64,000 nucleotides of DNA from Pseudidiomarina sp. CB1 (lineage in GTDB: Bacteria > Pseudomonadota > Gammaproteobacteria > Enterobacterales > Alteromonadaceae). Made by a program: the position numbers and the translations under genes. Shown one piece after another: positions 19,152 to 28,417 of this stretch. The DNA lies in NCBI RefSeq assembly GCF_024752025.1, contig NZ_JANTPU010000001.1:744001-808000 (forward strand), in the 5' to 3' direction. The notes beneath the pieces were generated by a model that saw only the letters and a program-made list of their open reading frames with translations, had not been told where the DNA came from and ran no database searches. Numbering within the stretch: position 1 is the stretch's first letter; each line of letters starts with the position of its first letter.

Positions 19152-21203
19152 TTATTCAGAAGCCTCTTCGGAGGCTTTCTGAAGTTCAGGGTCGAACTTT
19201 TCGAACCAATCACGAGTCATCAATTGGGTGCGCAAATAGTTAGAGGGAATTGAGCCGGTTCCGTGATATTCCCCTTTCATAGCAACGAGCCGAGTTGGCA
19301 CCCCGCGCATTTTTAATGCTGAGAAATATTGCTCAGCTTCTTCAAAAGGTGTACGGAGATCCTTATCCCCTGTCATTAATAAAACAGGTGTGTTGACATC
19401 GCCAACCATCTGCAATGTTGAATCTTTCAGCCAAGCATCAGGATTTTCCCAGAATGGCTCATCAAAAAATCGATAGACCCAAGCCGGTACATCGGAATAA
19501 CCAGCCATAGCGATCCAACTTGTGACGGGACAACGGGATACCGCACTATTAAATCGATCAGTAACCGCAACCAAGTAAGTGGTTAGCACTCCTCCCCCAG
19601 AACAACCGGTTACAAATAAGCGATTAGGGTCTACCAAGCCAGTTTCAATAGCAGTATCTACACCAGAGAGTAAATCGCTACCATCTTTGGGGCCGGGGTA
19701 CATTCCTTGGATTGCGTTCGCAAATTCGGCGCCATACCCAGTGCTCCCCCGAGGATTGGTGTACAGCACAATGTAGCCATTAGCAGCAAAGTCTTGGAAG
19801 GTAAAGTTAAAACCAACGTTATACATAGCGTGAGGTCCGCCATGAATATAGAGCACCATAGGGTATTGTTTATTTTCGTCGTAGTTGGGCGGCATGACCA
19901 TCCAGCCTTGAACTCGCGTGCCATCGTCGCTGTCGTACCAGATTTCTTTAACTTCGCCAAAATCCGTATCCGCAAAAATGTCATTATTAAGTTCAGTTAA
20001 TTTTTTCGGCGCAGATTTACCATCAATATAGACATCGGCGGGCTGCTGAGGTGATGAGCGCACGTAGCCCAAGGTACCATCTTTGGCAATAGAGTCTAAG
20101 CCAACAACTTGCTCGCCGCTTGTAATCGCCTCAACCTCGCCTCGGAGATTGACACGGTGTATGTTGATACTCCCATGCTTACCATAAGTAAAATAAACAG
20201 ACGTGGAACTTTCATCCCATAACATAGCTTCCGGTGGGCCAGCTAGGTCTCCCACCAAACGACGTTGCCCAGTACCATCAATATTCATGATGTACATGTG
20301 AGTATGTCGGTAGGTATCATCCGCCCATTCCGGTGCACCAATGTAAGCAATGTGCTTACCATCTGGTGATACCATCGGAGAATGGAAATAACCATCGGGC
20401 GAAGTCATCGCCTCGACCTCACCCGAGGATAATTTAACTCTGTATATTAAGGATTTAAAAACATCGATATCGGAATGTTTTTGGGGTTGTCCATCGAAGT
20501 AAAGGTATTCTCCATCTGCACTCCAAGATAGGTTCCCGCCTGTTGCAATAGCCCCAAGCCGACGTAGAGATACATTCCATTCTCCATGTGTTAACTGTTT
20601 TGGCGTTCCTCCATCAGCCGGTACGATAAAAACGTGGTCAAAGCCCGTATTTGTCATACCGACACGATCTTGCCGGTAGTGCAAGGTATCGATTACAAAT
20701 GGATCGTCATTCCATTTTGCCCCTGGTGGTTTTCCTGGAAGCTCCATAGTCCACTTGTTACTCTTGATAGTTCGAGCAATGTAAGCAATAAATTTACCGT
20801 CCGGCGACCATACATAATTGCGCGGCTTTAATGCATTATGGGTAATTTGCGATGTTGCAACAGTCCCATCCATAAATCGTACGAACAGCTGCGGAACGTC
20901 ATTGTGACCAGAAGCAACATAAGCAACACGATCACCATTTGGCGACCATTTTGCGTTACTACCCTTTAGCAAAAATGCATGCTTTGTTCCGTCAGGCTTC
21001 ACTTGCCATATTTCACTGTGCAATGTGTCGTTCAACTTATCGATACGGGTTCTATTGTAAAGCACTAGACTAGCATCGGGCGCTACTTGAACATTACTAA
21101 CACGTTCAAAATCGAGCCACTGCTCTGTTTTTAACGGTTGACCGGCCCATGCTGGCAGACTGATTGTTAACGTAACTAAAGTAACAAAAAAGAACTTTTT
21201 CAT
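19152..21203 (-). CDS. Secreted prolyl-oligopeptidase family (S9) serine peptidase
   Basis: A 683-residue exported peptidase of the S9 (dipeptidyl/acylaminoacyl peptidase) family. A signal peptide (MKKFFFVTLV..., cleavage likely after AWA at ~20) is followed by WD40/beta-propeller-like repeats with WSPDG/SPDGK motifs. The C-terminal alpha/beta-hydrolase domain starts near 420. The catalytic triad is probably Ser535 (GCSGGG), Asp615 (GDKDLRTP) and His647 (GEYHGTG), with HGGPH as the oxyanion motif. I took ATG 21203 over 21227 because the signal peptide then begins properly. Periplasmic or extracellular peptide breakdown would feed amino-acid catabolism. Confidence 0.92.
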   Translation of the reverse strand: MKKFFFVTLVTLTISLPAWAGQPLKTEQWLDFERVSNVQVAPDASLVLYNRTRIDKLNDTLHSEIWQVKPDGTKHAFLLKGSNAKWSPNGDRVAYVASGHNDVPQLFVRFMDGTVATSQITHNALKPRNYVWSPDGKFIAYIARTIKSNKWTMELPGKPPGAKWNDDPFVIDTLHYRQDRVGMTNTGFDHVFIVPADGGTPKQLTHGEWNVSLRRLGAIATGGNLSWSADGEYLYFDGQPQKHSDIDVFKSLIYRVKLSSGEVEAMTSPDGYFHSPMVSPDGKHIAYIGAPEWADDTYRHTHMYIMNIDGTGQRRLVGDLAGPPEAMLWDESSTSVYFTYGKHGSINIHRVNLRGEVEAITSGEQVVGLDSIAKDGTLGYVRSSPQQPADVYIDGKSAPKKLTELNNDIFADTDFGEVKEIWYDSDDGTRVQGWMVMPPNYDENKQYPMVLYIHGGPHAMYNVGFNFTFQDFAANGYIVLYTNPRGSTGYGAEFANAIQGMYPGPKDGSDLLSGVDTAIETGLVDPNRLFVTGCSGGGVLTTYLVAVTDRFNSAVSRCPVTSWIAMAGYSDVPAWVYRFFDEPFWENPDAWLKDSTLQMVGDVNTPVLLMTGDKDLRTPFEEAEQYFSALKMRGVPTRLVAMKGEYHGTGSIPSNYLRTQLMTRDWFEKFDPELQKASEEASE

Positions 21204-21334
21204 ATTATTGTCGTTCCCATTTACCAAATCTAGTTACATCACTAGCAAGTAAAGAATGAACTATCAACCAAGCGTATGATGGGAATCCGACGGAATGGCT
21301 GATTTTAGCGTTAAGTTGGTTATCGGATAACCAC

Positions 21335-21369
21335 AAAAAAGCTCCAGTGATAATTTCTATCACTGGAGC
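21335..21369 (-). terminator. Rho-independent terminator of the DUF4097-like gene
   Basis: On the minus strand a perfect 12-bp stem GCTCCAGTGATA/TATCACTGGAGC with a 5-nt loop is followed by TTTTTTG. The T run places it as the terminator of the gene at 21420-22067. Confidence 0.9.
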
Positions 21370-21419
21370 GCCATAGATCTTTTCGTCAAACTCGTCAGAA
21401 ATTCTATACCGATACTTAA

Positions 21420-22067
21420 TTAGTCGTGCAACGTGATAGTAATTTCACCAATGCCCGCGTCGATATTAATACGCGCATCGCCACTACCTGAGGCACGGCC
21501 TGAAGCGCTAATAAAATGACGCTCGTTGTTGGTATGGTCGCCACCACGAATTTTCACCTCACCAATACCGACATCCGTTTTAACATCAGCAATAGCACCG
21601 TAAATATCCAACTCGACCTCGCCAACGCCAAGGTCAATCTGTAAATCAGCTGCAGCCAATTCACCGCTGATTTCACCGACGCCTAAATCTAGGTCTATTT
21701 CACCGACTTGTGGCATCCGCAAGACCCAGTGCAATTCAATATCTTCCTGTTCAGGTACACGTAAGCGTAAGGTGTCACCGCTTTGCTCAGCGGTCAGCTC
21801 TACGGCATCTAGATTGCCATCGTTGAAAAAGGCTGAATCGCCCTCTTCCGCGACCAGCTCAACTTCCAGCTCATTACCACTTGAGCGTTCGAAGGTAACC
21901 GTACCAACGCCACTTTCAATATCAATTCTGGTTGCTTTTGAGACTTCGTACGTAGCGTTAAAGGTACGTTCATGTGCATTGGCTGTGCTCGCAAAAGGCA
22001 AACTCAACGCGGTAACAGACGCGATTAAAAAGAAGGCGGAAAACCAAACAGACTGTTGGCGTGTCAT
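21420..22067 (-). CDS. Exported DUF4097-like (bactofilin/adhesin-type beta-helix) protein
   Basis: A 215-residue exported protein of unknown function. The N-terminal ~31 residues are a signal peptide (hydrophobic core FFLIASVTALSLPFA, cleavage near ANA). The mature part is acidic and built of repeated short strands. The motif GVGE or GIGE recurs about every 18-20 residues (LDLGVGEISGEL, DLGVGEVELDIY, DVGIGEVKIRGG, DAGIGEITITLHD), the pattern of DUF4097 beta-solenoid proteins. It is monocistronic with its own terminator. Periplasmic or surface location is likely; no function can be assigned. Confidence 0.75.
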   Translation of the reverse strand: MTRQQSVWFSAFFLIASVTALSLPFASTANAHERTFNATYEVSKATRIDIESGVGTVTFERSSGNELEVELVAEEGDSAFFNDGNLDAVELTAEQSGDTLRLRVPEQEDIELHWVLRMPQVGEIDLDLGVGEISGELAAADLQIDLGVGEVELDIYGAIADVKTDVGIGEVKIRGGDHTNNERHFISASGRASGSGDARINIDAGIGEITITLHD

Positions 22068-22328
22068 TGTATTTCTCCCACATTTAGCAATTTTTGTTGT
22101 TCGCTTTGGTTCTTAAGACGCTGTTGAACATCGATAAGTTGACAGCGCTAAGAAACTTTTAGGTTCTCTACAGCTTATGCAGGGTCCATGCCAACTTTTA
22201 TTATTTGTTATTATTCAGCAGCTTACAGCGCCTTTACGATTTGAATCTAAAAGCGAAGTAGTTCTATGATTCGCCAAAAACACAAAAATATGCTGAAATT
22301 CACCAACCATTTCAGTAGCACCAACATC

Positions 22329-23033
22329 ATGACGCACACTATCGAAGCTGTGGGAGTGATACATTCGCCCTACGCGCAAAAATTCGCAATCCCACGACAG
22401 CCAGGCCTCGTTACGGCCGCGCACGCTAAGATCGAACTCTACGCCGGCTTCGACGGTGAAGCAGTTCGCGGTTTAACCGACTTCAGCCACATATGGGTCT
22501 TATTCTTATTTCATGAAAATTTGGCCCAAGGTTGGCAGCCACTGGTGCGCCCCCCGCGTTTAGGCGGCAATACTAAAGTGGGTGTTTTTGCCAGTCGTTC
22601 CACCTTTCGACCCAATGGCATTGGTATGTCCGTGGTCGAATTGCTCGCTATTCAGCAACACGATGGCAAAACCAACTTACTGGTACGGGGCGGCGACTGG
22701 GTCAACGGTACCCCAGTTATCGATATCAAGCCGTATCTGCCCTACGTTGATGCGCTCCCATCGGCGCAAGGCGGCTATGCCCATCGCGCTCCTGAACATC
22801 AATTAACCGTCATTTATACACTACAGGCGCAGCAACAATTGCGCGAACTTGCCGCCGCATACGCCAATCTTGAACAACTCATAACCCAAGTCTTACAGCA
22901 AGATCCTCGACCGGCGTATAAACGCAATCAAGCCTCAGAGCAAATTTATGGTATGCAGCTTTATGACCTAAACATTCAATGGCGGGTCGAAGATCAACAA
23001 AACCTTGTCATAAACATCACGAAAGACTTTTGA
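22329..23033 (+). CDS. trmO: tRNA (N6-threonylcarbamoyladenosine(37)-N6)-methyltransferase TrmO
   Basis: SAM-dependent methylase that converts t6A37 to m6t6A37 in tRNA-Thr; formerly YaeB/TsaA. With the chosen start it has 234 residues. The N-terminal beta-barrel domain contains IGVIHSPY-like VGVIHSPYAQKFAIPRQPG, HIWVLFLFH, and the signature RSTFRPNGIGMS. I chose ATG 22329 because homology begins there; ATGs at 22266 and 22290 are in frame, and none has a good ribosome site. proS follows by 57 bp, an order also seen in Escherichia coli. Confidence 0.92.
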   Translation: MTHTIEAVGVIHSPYAQKFAIPRQPGLVTAAHAKIELYAGFDGEAVRGLTDFSHIWVLFLFHENLAQGWQPLVRPPRLGGNTKVGVFASRSTFRPNGIGMSVVELLAIQQHDGKTNLLVRGGDWVNGTPVIDIKPYLPYVDALPSAQGGYAHRAPEHQLTVIYTLQAQQQLRELAAAYANLEQLITQVLQQDPRPAYKRNQASEQIYGMQLYDLNIQWRVEDQQNLVINITKDF

Positions 23034-23056
23034 CGGGGCGCCGCTACTGGTAGAAT
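23030..23056 (+). promoter_or_regulatory. Candidate proS promoter
   Basis: TTGACG (23030-23035), a 15-bp spacer, and TAGAAT (23051-23056) with an extended -10 TGG just before it. It overlaps the trmO stop codon. The short spacer lowers confidence; the extended -10 may compensate. Confidence 0.45.
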
Positions 23057-23090
23057 TCTCGGCAACTGAACGAATACAAAAAGGGATATC

Positions 23091-24797
23091 ATGCGGACCA
23101 GTCACTATCTTTTGGGCACACTCAAAGAAACACCTGCTGACGCCGAAGTCATCAGCCATCAACTTATGTTGCGCGCCGGTATGATCCGTAAAGTCGCAGC
23201 CGGACTTTATACATGGACGCCAACCGGTTTACGTGTGTTGCGTAAAGTTGAGGCGGTGGTGCGCGAAGAAATGGAACGGGCTGGCGCTCTTGAAGTTCTA
23301 ATGCCAATGGTGCAACCGGCCGATTTATGGGAAGAATCAGGTCGTTGGGAAGATTACGGTCCAGAATTGCTGCGTTTAAAAGATCGTAACCAACGTGACT
23401 TTGTGCTTGGTCCAACACACGAAGAAGTAATTTCTGAGTTGGTTCGCAAAGAAGTAAACAGTTACAAGCAACTCCCTTTGAACCTATTCCAAATTCAGAC
23501 CAAATTCCGTGACGAGATTCGACCACGCTTTGGTGTGATGCGTGCGCGCGAATTCATCATGAAAGATGCCTATTCTTTCCACCTTGATCAAGCGAGCCTG
23601 CAAGCAAGTTATGATGCCATGCATGCAGCCTACTGCCGCATTTTTGAACGTCTCGGCCTTGATTATCGCCCGGTGATAGCCGACACCGGTTCAATTGGCG
23701 GCAGCTCGTCACACGAGTTTCATGTTCTGGCAGACTCAGGTGAAGACGATATCGCCTTCTCAGATAGCTCTGATTATGCGGCCAACGTCGAGTTAGCCGA
23801 AGCTGTGGCTCCTGCGACAGAGCGTCCTGCGCCATCTGCTGCAATGGAGAAAGTCGCCACGCCAAACGCAAAAACCATCGATGCCTTGGTCGAGCAATTC
23901 AAACTGCCAATTACGCAAACCGTTAAAACACTGATTGTACATGGCAGTGAAGAAGGCAAACTCGTGGCTCTCATGGTCCGTGGTGACCACACTCTTAACG
24001 AAATTAAGGCGGCCAAGCTCGAGCAAGTGGCCAGCCCATTGGTTTTTGCCAGTGACGAAGAAATTCGTGCTGCTATTGGCGCGGGTCCGGGTTCATTAGG
24101 ACCTGTCGGCTTGCCATTAGAGTTGGTCATTGATCGAAGCGTAGCGGTTATGGCGGACTTTGGTGCCGGTGCCAACGAAGATGGCTTTCATTTCTTCAAT
24201 ATTAACTGGGAGCGCGATGTCCCTCTGCCTGTTGTAGCGGACTTGCGCAACGTCGTTGAAGGTGATCCAAGCCCATGTGGACAAGGCAACTTACAAATTA
24301 AACGCGGCATTGAAGTAGGCCACATTTTCCAGTTAGGAAAGAAATATTCTGATGCGATGAAAGTGGGTGTGCTTACCGAAACAGGGAAGCATGAGAATTT
24401 ATTGATGGGTTGCTATGGCATTGGCGTTTCACGTATTGTTGCCGCCGCTATCGAGCAAAATCACGACAAGTTCGGGATTACTTGGCCGGAAGCTCTAGCA
24501 CCATTCCAAGTTGCGATTGTACCGATGAACATGCACAAGTCGGTGCGCGTACAAGAAATCGCAGAACAGCTCTACAGCGAGCTTAAAGCTGCGGGGGTGG
24601 ATGTTTTATTCGATGACCGCAAAGAGCGTCCAGGCGTGATGTTCGCCGACATGGAGCTGATTGGTATTCCACATCAAATCGTTATTGGCGAACGTAACCT
24701 CGACGAGCAAGCCGTGGAGTACAAGAACCGACGTTCAGGTGAGAAAACCAAGGTCGCGATCGGCGACGCCGTCGCTACCGTTCAAAACGCCTTGTAG
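23091..24797 (+). CDS. proS: Proline--tRNA ligase
   Basis: Class II aminoacyl-tRNA synthetase of 568 residues (E. coli 572). Bacterial-type layout: catalytic core with [18 protein letters not shown] near 23-40 and the motif 2 region [21 protein letters not shown] near 141-161. An insertion (editing, YbaK-like) domain spans ~225-400. Motif 3 is [12 protein letters not shown], and the anticodon-binding domain is at the end. Ribosome site AAAGGG is 6 nt before ATG 23091. Its stop codon TAG is also the first bases of a palindromic repeat that may act as its terminator. Confidence 0.97.
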   Translation: MRTSHYLLGTLKETPADAEVISHQLMLRAGMIRKVAAGLYTWTPTGLRVLRKVEAVVREEMERAGALEVLMPMVQPADLWEESGRWEDYGPELLRLKDRNQRDFVLGPTHEEVISELVRKEVNSYKQLPLNLFQIQTKFRDEIRPRFGVMRAREFIMKDAYSFHLDQASLQASYDAMHAAYCRIFERLGLDYRPVIADTGSIGGSSSHEFHVLADSGEDDIAFSDSSDYAANVELAEAVAPATERPAPSAAMEKVATPNAKTIDALVEQFKLPITQTVKTLIVHGSEEGKLVALMVRGDHTLNEIKAAKLEQVASPLVFASDEEIRAAIGAGPGSLGPVGLPLELVIDRSVAVMADFGAGANEDGFHFFNINWERDVPLPVVADLRNVVEGDPSPCGQGNLQIKRGIEVGHIFQLGKKYSDAMKVGVLTETGKHENLLMGCYGIGVSRIVAAAIEQNHDKFGITWPEALAPFQVAIVPMNMHKSVRVQEIAEQLYSELKAAGVDVLFDDRKERPGVMFADMELIGIPHQIVIGERNLDEQAVEYKNRRSGEKTKVAIGDAVATVQNAL

Positions 24798-24816
24798 CCC
24801 GCAGTTCTACTGCGGG
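24794..24816. repeat. REP-like palindrome at the proS stop (forward copy)
   Basis: GTAGCCCGCAGT-TCT-ACTGCGGG: an 8-bp perfect stem with a TCT loop and the flank GTAG, which supplies the proS stop codon. It is followed by TTCT. It belongs to the same family as the elements at 24829-25012, 46179-46200 and 49121-49143. Confidence 0.8.
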
Positions 24817-24828
24817 TTCTATCGAATT

Positions 24829-25012
24829 GAACAAACATGGTCCAAACGTGTAGCTAATCCCGTGGTAGAACCACGGGCTACCCCAAATCTTTTGAACAAA
24901 CATGGTCCAAACGTGTAGCTAATCCCGTGGTAGAACCACGGGCTACCCCAAATCTTTTGAACAAACATGGTCCAAACGTGTAGCTAATCCCGTGGTAGAA
25001 CCACGGGCTACC
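24829..25012. repeat. Threefold 65-bp tandem repeat of inverted REP-like elements
   Basis: Units begin at 24829, 24894 and 24959 with GAACAAACATGG. Copies 1 and 2 are identical over 65 bp and copy 3 over the first 54 bp, up to the gpt stop. Each unit carries the hairpin CCCGTGGT-AGA-ACCACGGG (24859-24877, 24924-24942, 24989-25007) followed by CTAC, and a half-element GTAGC just before it. The array fills the gap between the convergent proS and gpt genes. Confidence 0.92.
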
Positions 25013-25498
25013 TTAACTCTCTTGGCCTGCTAACGGTTCAACGTAGTGCAAGTGCATGTCCCACGGAAAGTGAATCCAGGTTTCCTGCTCCAAATCAGCG
25101 ACATAATCGTCAACCAGTTCCATACCCGCTGGTTTCGCATAAACCGTGATGAATTTAGCTTTGGGTAAACGCTCACGGAGGAACTTAAGCGTATTGCCGG
25201 TATCCACTAAGTCATCGATTACCAAGAAGCCTTCACCATCTTCGGTACAGCTCACATCTTTCAATAGCGTAACGCTGTCGCGTTGACTATCGTGATCGTA
25301 AGAACTTACACAGACGCTCTCCACTAAACGCACGTTGAGCTCACGCGCAACGATGGCCGCCGGTACTAAACCGCCACGGCTAACCGCGATAATGCCCTGC
25401 CATTGCTCAGCAGGTAGTTGACGACGTGCCAACTCTTTAGTGGCGCGATGTAACTCTTCCCAAGATACGAAAAACTCGCGATTTGTATGCCATCCCAT
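25013..25498 (-). CDS. gpt: Xanthine(-guanine) phosphoribosyltransferase
   Basis: Converts xanthine, guanine or hypoxanthine plus PRPP to the nucleotide. It has 161 residues. The PRPP loop [13 protein letters not shown] is at 91-103, the N-terminal region has [16 protein letters not shown] (39-54), and the hood ends in WIHFPWDMH. The gene follows the purine permease by 6 bp on the same strand, so uptake and salvage are probably coexpressed. Its 3' end abuts the tandem palindromic repeat array. Confidence 0.94.
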   Translation of the reverse strand: MGWHTNREFFVSWEELHRATKELARRQLPAEQWQGIIAVSRGGLVPAAIVARELNVRLVESVCVSSYDHDSQRDSVTLLKDVSCTEDGEGFLVIDDLVDTGNTLKFLRERLPKAKFITVYAKPAGMELVDDYVADLEQETWIHFPWDMHLHYVEPLAGQES

Positions 25499-25504
25499 GA
25501 TGTC

Positions 25505-26815
25505 TTACCCCAACCAAATGAATTTTGCGACAAATAGCGCTGCCAGCACAGCAACACTCCAATTTAATTCTTTGTAACGTCCGCCGAGTGCTTTTACCAC
25601 CACATAGCTGATAAAACCAAGCGCAATACCGTCAGCGATTGAATACGTTAATGGCGTCATCAGCAGCACAACCGCCACTGGCGCAGCTTCGGTCACGTCA
25701 TCCCAATCGACTGAGCGCAAGGTGAATAACATTAGCACCGATACGTAAATGATTGCGCCCGCGGTTGCATAGGCTGGCACCATTCCTGCCAATGGCGCGA
25801 AGAAAATCGCTAGCACAAATAGTACACCAACAATCACTGCGGTAAGACCCGTCTTACCGCCTGAGGCCACCCCTGAAGCTGACTCGATATAACTGGTCGT
25901 TGTTGAGGTTCCGAGCATAGAGCCCGCCACTGAAGCCGTCGAGTCAGCCATAAGCGCTTTTTCTAAGCGCGGAAGTTTACCGTTTTTATCGGTCATGCCC
26001 GCACGTTGCGCAACCGCCATCAACGTCCCCGACGTATCAAACAAATCGACAAATAAGAACGCAAAGATCACGCTGAGCATGGCCACGTCAAATGCGCCTG
26101 CGATATCCAATTGCATAAAGGTCGGTGCGAGGCTAGGTGGCGCCGCAACAATGCCTTGATAGCTGACATCACCGAGCAACCAGCCGATAAAGGTAACCAG
26201 CAAGATACTAATCAACGCTGCACCTTGGACTTGTCGAGCCACCAAACCAATGATTAAGAAAAAGCCTAAACCGGCGAGCAACACCGACAGCTGTGACATA
26301 TCACCAAGGGTTACCAAAGTCGCTTCGTGTGCCACGATAATATTGGCATTTTGCAAGCCGATGAGCGCCAAAAATGCGCCAATACCGGCGGCAATGGCAA
26401 GGCGTAAAGTGGCAGGTATCGAGTTGATAATCCACGAGCGAATTCGTAACGCAGAAAGTAAGAAGAATAAAATACCAGAAAAGAACACCGCACCAAGTGC
26501 AGCTTGCCAAGTGTAGCCCATACCCAACACGACGCTATAGGTAAAAAAGGCATTCAGCCCCATTCCTGGCGCCAGCGCAACTGGATAGTTGGCCCACAAA
26601 CCCATGATCAAACAGCCAATAGCAGCCGCCAAACAGGTTGCGACAAAAACAGCACCCTGGTCCATACCCGCTTGACTTAAAATCGATGGATTCACAAAAA
26701 TAATGTAAGCCATGGTCAAAAAGGTTGTGATACCACCGATCACTTCCGCCTTAACCGAGCTTCCTTGAGCTTTGATTTTAAAAAGTTTTTCCAATACCGA
26801 TTGGAATCCACTCAC
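25505..26815 (-). CDS. NCS2-family purine permease (AzgA-like)
   Basis: Inner-membrane nucleobase transporter of the AzgA branch of NCS2, with about 12-14 hydrophobic segments in 436 residues. Family motifs include GGITTFLTMAYIIFVNPSIL near the start, ALAPGMGLNAFFTYSVVLG, DLFDTSGTLMAVA and TTSYIESASGVASGGKTGLTA. I prefer GTG 26815, which has a strong GGGGGAG site; an in-frame GTG at 26842 adds nine residues. It lies directly upstream of gpt, which points to guanine, hypoxanthine or xanthine as substrate. Confidence 0.9.
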   Translation of the reverse strand: MSGFQSVLEKLFKIKAQGSSVKAEVIGGITTFLTMAYIIFVNPSILSQAGMDQGAVFVATCLAAAIGCLIMGLWANYPVALAPGMGLNAFFTYSVVLGMGYTWQAALGAVFFSGILFFLLSALRIRSWIINSIPATLRLAIAAGIGAFLALIGLQNANIIVAHEATLVTLGDMSQLSVLLAGLGFFLIIGLVARQVQGAALISILLVTFIGWLLGDVSYQGIVAAPPSLAPTFMQLDIAGAFDVAMLSVIFAFLFVDLFDTSGTLMAVAQRAGMTDKNGKLPRLEKALMADSTASVAGSMLGTSTTTSYIESASGVASGGKTGLTAVIVGVLFVLAIFFAPLAGMVPAYATAGAIIYVSVLMLFTLRSVDWDDVTEAAPVAVVLLMTPLTYSIADGIALGFISYVVVKALGGRYKELNWSVAVLAALFVAKFIWLG

Positions 26816-26919
26816 ACGCAACTCCCCCACTCTGTCGCTCACAAATGAACCGCTTTAAAAAATTGCGCTAGTGTACCTGAATGCAGGCAAAATTGCTCGG
26901 TCTATCTCTTTTAGAATTG

Positions 26920-26928
26920 TGTTAGAAT
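26920..26928 (+). promoter_or_regulatory. Candidate extended -10 promoter of the ferredoxin gene
   Basis: TGT-TAGAAT forms an extended -10 element 32 bp before the ferredoxin start. No good -35 hexamer lies at the standard distance, as is common for extended -10 promoters. Confidence 0.45.
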
Positions 26929-26960
26929 CGCCGCAAAATGATCGGCAGCAAGGAGTTTTC

Positions 26961-27281
26961 ATGCCTAAAGTAATTTATATTGATGCCAATGGTGGCGAAT
27001 TTGAAGCAGATGTACCCGTAGGTCAAAACCTTATGGAAGGTGCGGTAGATAACATGATCGATGGCATTCTTGGCGAATGCGGTGGCGTCATGTCGTGTGC
27101 CACCTGTCATGTGTACGTACCCACGGAATGGCAAGACAAAATTCCGCCCGCGTCAGAGCGCGAAGAAGATATGCTCGACATGGCTGTCGAACCGCAAGAT
27201 AACAGCCGGTTAAGCTGCCAAATCGAAATGACCGAAGAGCTTGATGGTATTACCGTTTACATGCCGCGCTCGCAATTCTAA
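26961..27281 (+). CDS. 2Fe-2S ferredoxin (adrenodoxin/putidaredoxin type)
   Basis: A 106-residue 2Fe-2S ferredoxin. Cluster ligands are in GECGGVMSCATCHVYV (C-x5-C-x2-C) with a fourth Cys in RLSCQIEM, the spacing of vertebrate-type ferredoxins, not plant-type. I chose ATG 26961, with AGGAG 6 nt upstream, rather than the in-frame ATG at 26871, which lies upstream of the promoter. It is not next to isc genes or a P450, so its partner is unknown. Its stop overlaps the stop of the convergent kinase-like gene by 4 bp. Confidence 0.92.
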   Translation: MPKVIYIDANGGEFEADVPVGQNLMEGAVDNMIDGILGECGGVMSCATCHVYVPTEWQDKIPPASEREEDMLDMAVEPQDNSRLSCQIEMTEELDGITVYMPRSQF

Positions 27282-28417
27282 GGCGCATCGATCTGCATAA
27301 AAACTTCGTCATGATAACCGGTGGTGACACGGATCAAACCGCAGAGCTGTTCATCAACCTCAGCATCACCGGTGTCAACCAACAACGGCTTGCCGTTTAA
27401 CTGTTGTAATTTTGCTTTCGTCGCCACCACCCAAATTGCTTCTTTGCCTTCGGCTTGCAGTAGCTGTGCCAGTAGTGCTGCACTAAGTTGCTGATTACCA
27501 CGGCCAAAAATATGGCCTTGCCCGCCAATAACCGTTACCACCAAGCGCGCGGGTTGCTGTTCAGTAACCACCCATTGTTCAAGCTGACGAGCGGTAACAT
27601 CGCTAGCCACGAGTTCACCATTTTTAATCACATCAACACCTAACAAGGTGTTTGCTAGACCTAGTTCGTCCATCACCGCAGCCACCGTCGACCCGGAGCC
27701 CATGATGTAAAGTACGTCATCTTCCATACGCTCAATGACATCGGCAGCAATGTCGGCAAGAACGAGTTCATCGCTCTCTTTGCCGCCCATTTTTACCGCC
27801 TGCACATAGCGCAATTCTTCCGGTACCAACATTTCCCCATAGCGCTTAGCGCGCACTGTGCCAGAACGAAATGCCGTTTCATCGATGTCCATCACGTCAG
27901 CATGAGTCACGGTGGTCAGGTGCCCTTGCAGAATCTGCACCACGACTTTGCCCGCCGCCCGCGGACTTACCGCGTACACGCCAGAATGTATTTTCACGCC
28001 AGCGGGAATACCTAGTACTGGCTGTTCACTTGGCACTACCGCATAAACGTCGCGAGCCGTACCATCGCCGCCAGCAAATAGCAGTAAATCGACGCCGCTC
28101 TCGACTAACGCCTGCGTGAGCGCTTTGGTGTCGTCAGCAGTACTTGGTTCGTGGCCGTGGAAGATCACCTCACAGGGTATCCCAGCCAGCTTACAACTGT
28201 CCTCGCCTAGACCATTGGCCCCAGTGAAAATACGACAATCAACTTTGCCGTTGACCAGTTCCTTTAAGGCTTGAGCTGCGCGTTTCGATGCTTTGGGTTC
28301 AGCTCCCATCGCGCGCGCTCGTGCCGCCGTCTCGGCACCATCACTGCCTTTGAGCGCAACACTACCGCCAAGTCCGGCAGCAGGATTAACCACCAAGCCC
28401 AAGCGAAATTCAGTCAT
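27278..28417 (-). CDS. ATP-NAD kinase-like protein (COG3199, AcoX-related)
   Basis: A 379-residue protein with the NAD-kinase fold. GLVVNPAAGLGGSVALKGSDG at 7-27 is the phosphate-binding start, and LLLFAGGDGTARDVY near 113-127 carries the diagnostic GGDGT motif. It is longer than the housekeeping NAD kinase and belongs to the COG3199 group related to AcoX. Whether it phosphorylates NAD or another metabolite is not settled by the sequence. It is the last gene of the minus-strand aroC operon, with an ATGA overlap with epmC. Confidence 0.8.
   Translation of the reverse strand: MTEFRLGLVVNPAAGLGGSVALKGSDGAETAARARAMGAEPKASKRAAQALKELVNGKVDCRIFTGANGLGEDSCKLAGIPCEVIFHGHEPSTADDTKALTQALVESGVDLLLFAGGDGTARDVYAVVPSEQPVLGIPAGVKIHSGVYAVSPRAAGKVVVQILQGHLTTVTHADVMDIDETAFRSGTVRAKRYGEMLVPEELRYVQAVKMGGKESDELVLADIAADVIERMEDDVLYIMGSGSTVAAVMDELGLANTLLGVDVIKNGELVASDVTARQLEQWVVTEQQPARLVVTVIGGQGHIFGRGNQQLSAALLAQLLQAEGKEAIWVVATKAKLQQLNGKPLLVDTGDAEVDEQLCGLIRVTTGYHDEVFMQIDAP

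Noticed and set aside
24829-25012. Possible CRISPR array
   Set aside because: The units are tandem and identical with no unique spacers, and no cas genes are nearby.
26816-26960. Purine riboswitch upstream of the purine permease
   Set aside because: The gap between the permease and the ferredoxin gene is short and no conserved aptamer pattern was seen.
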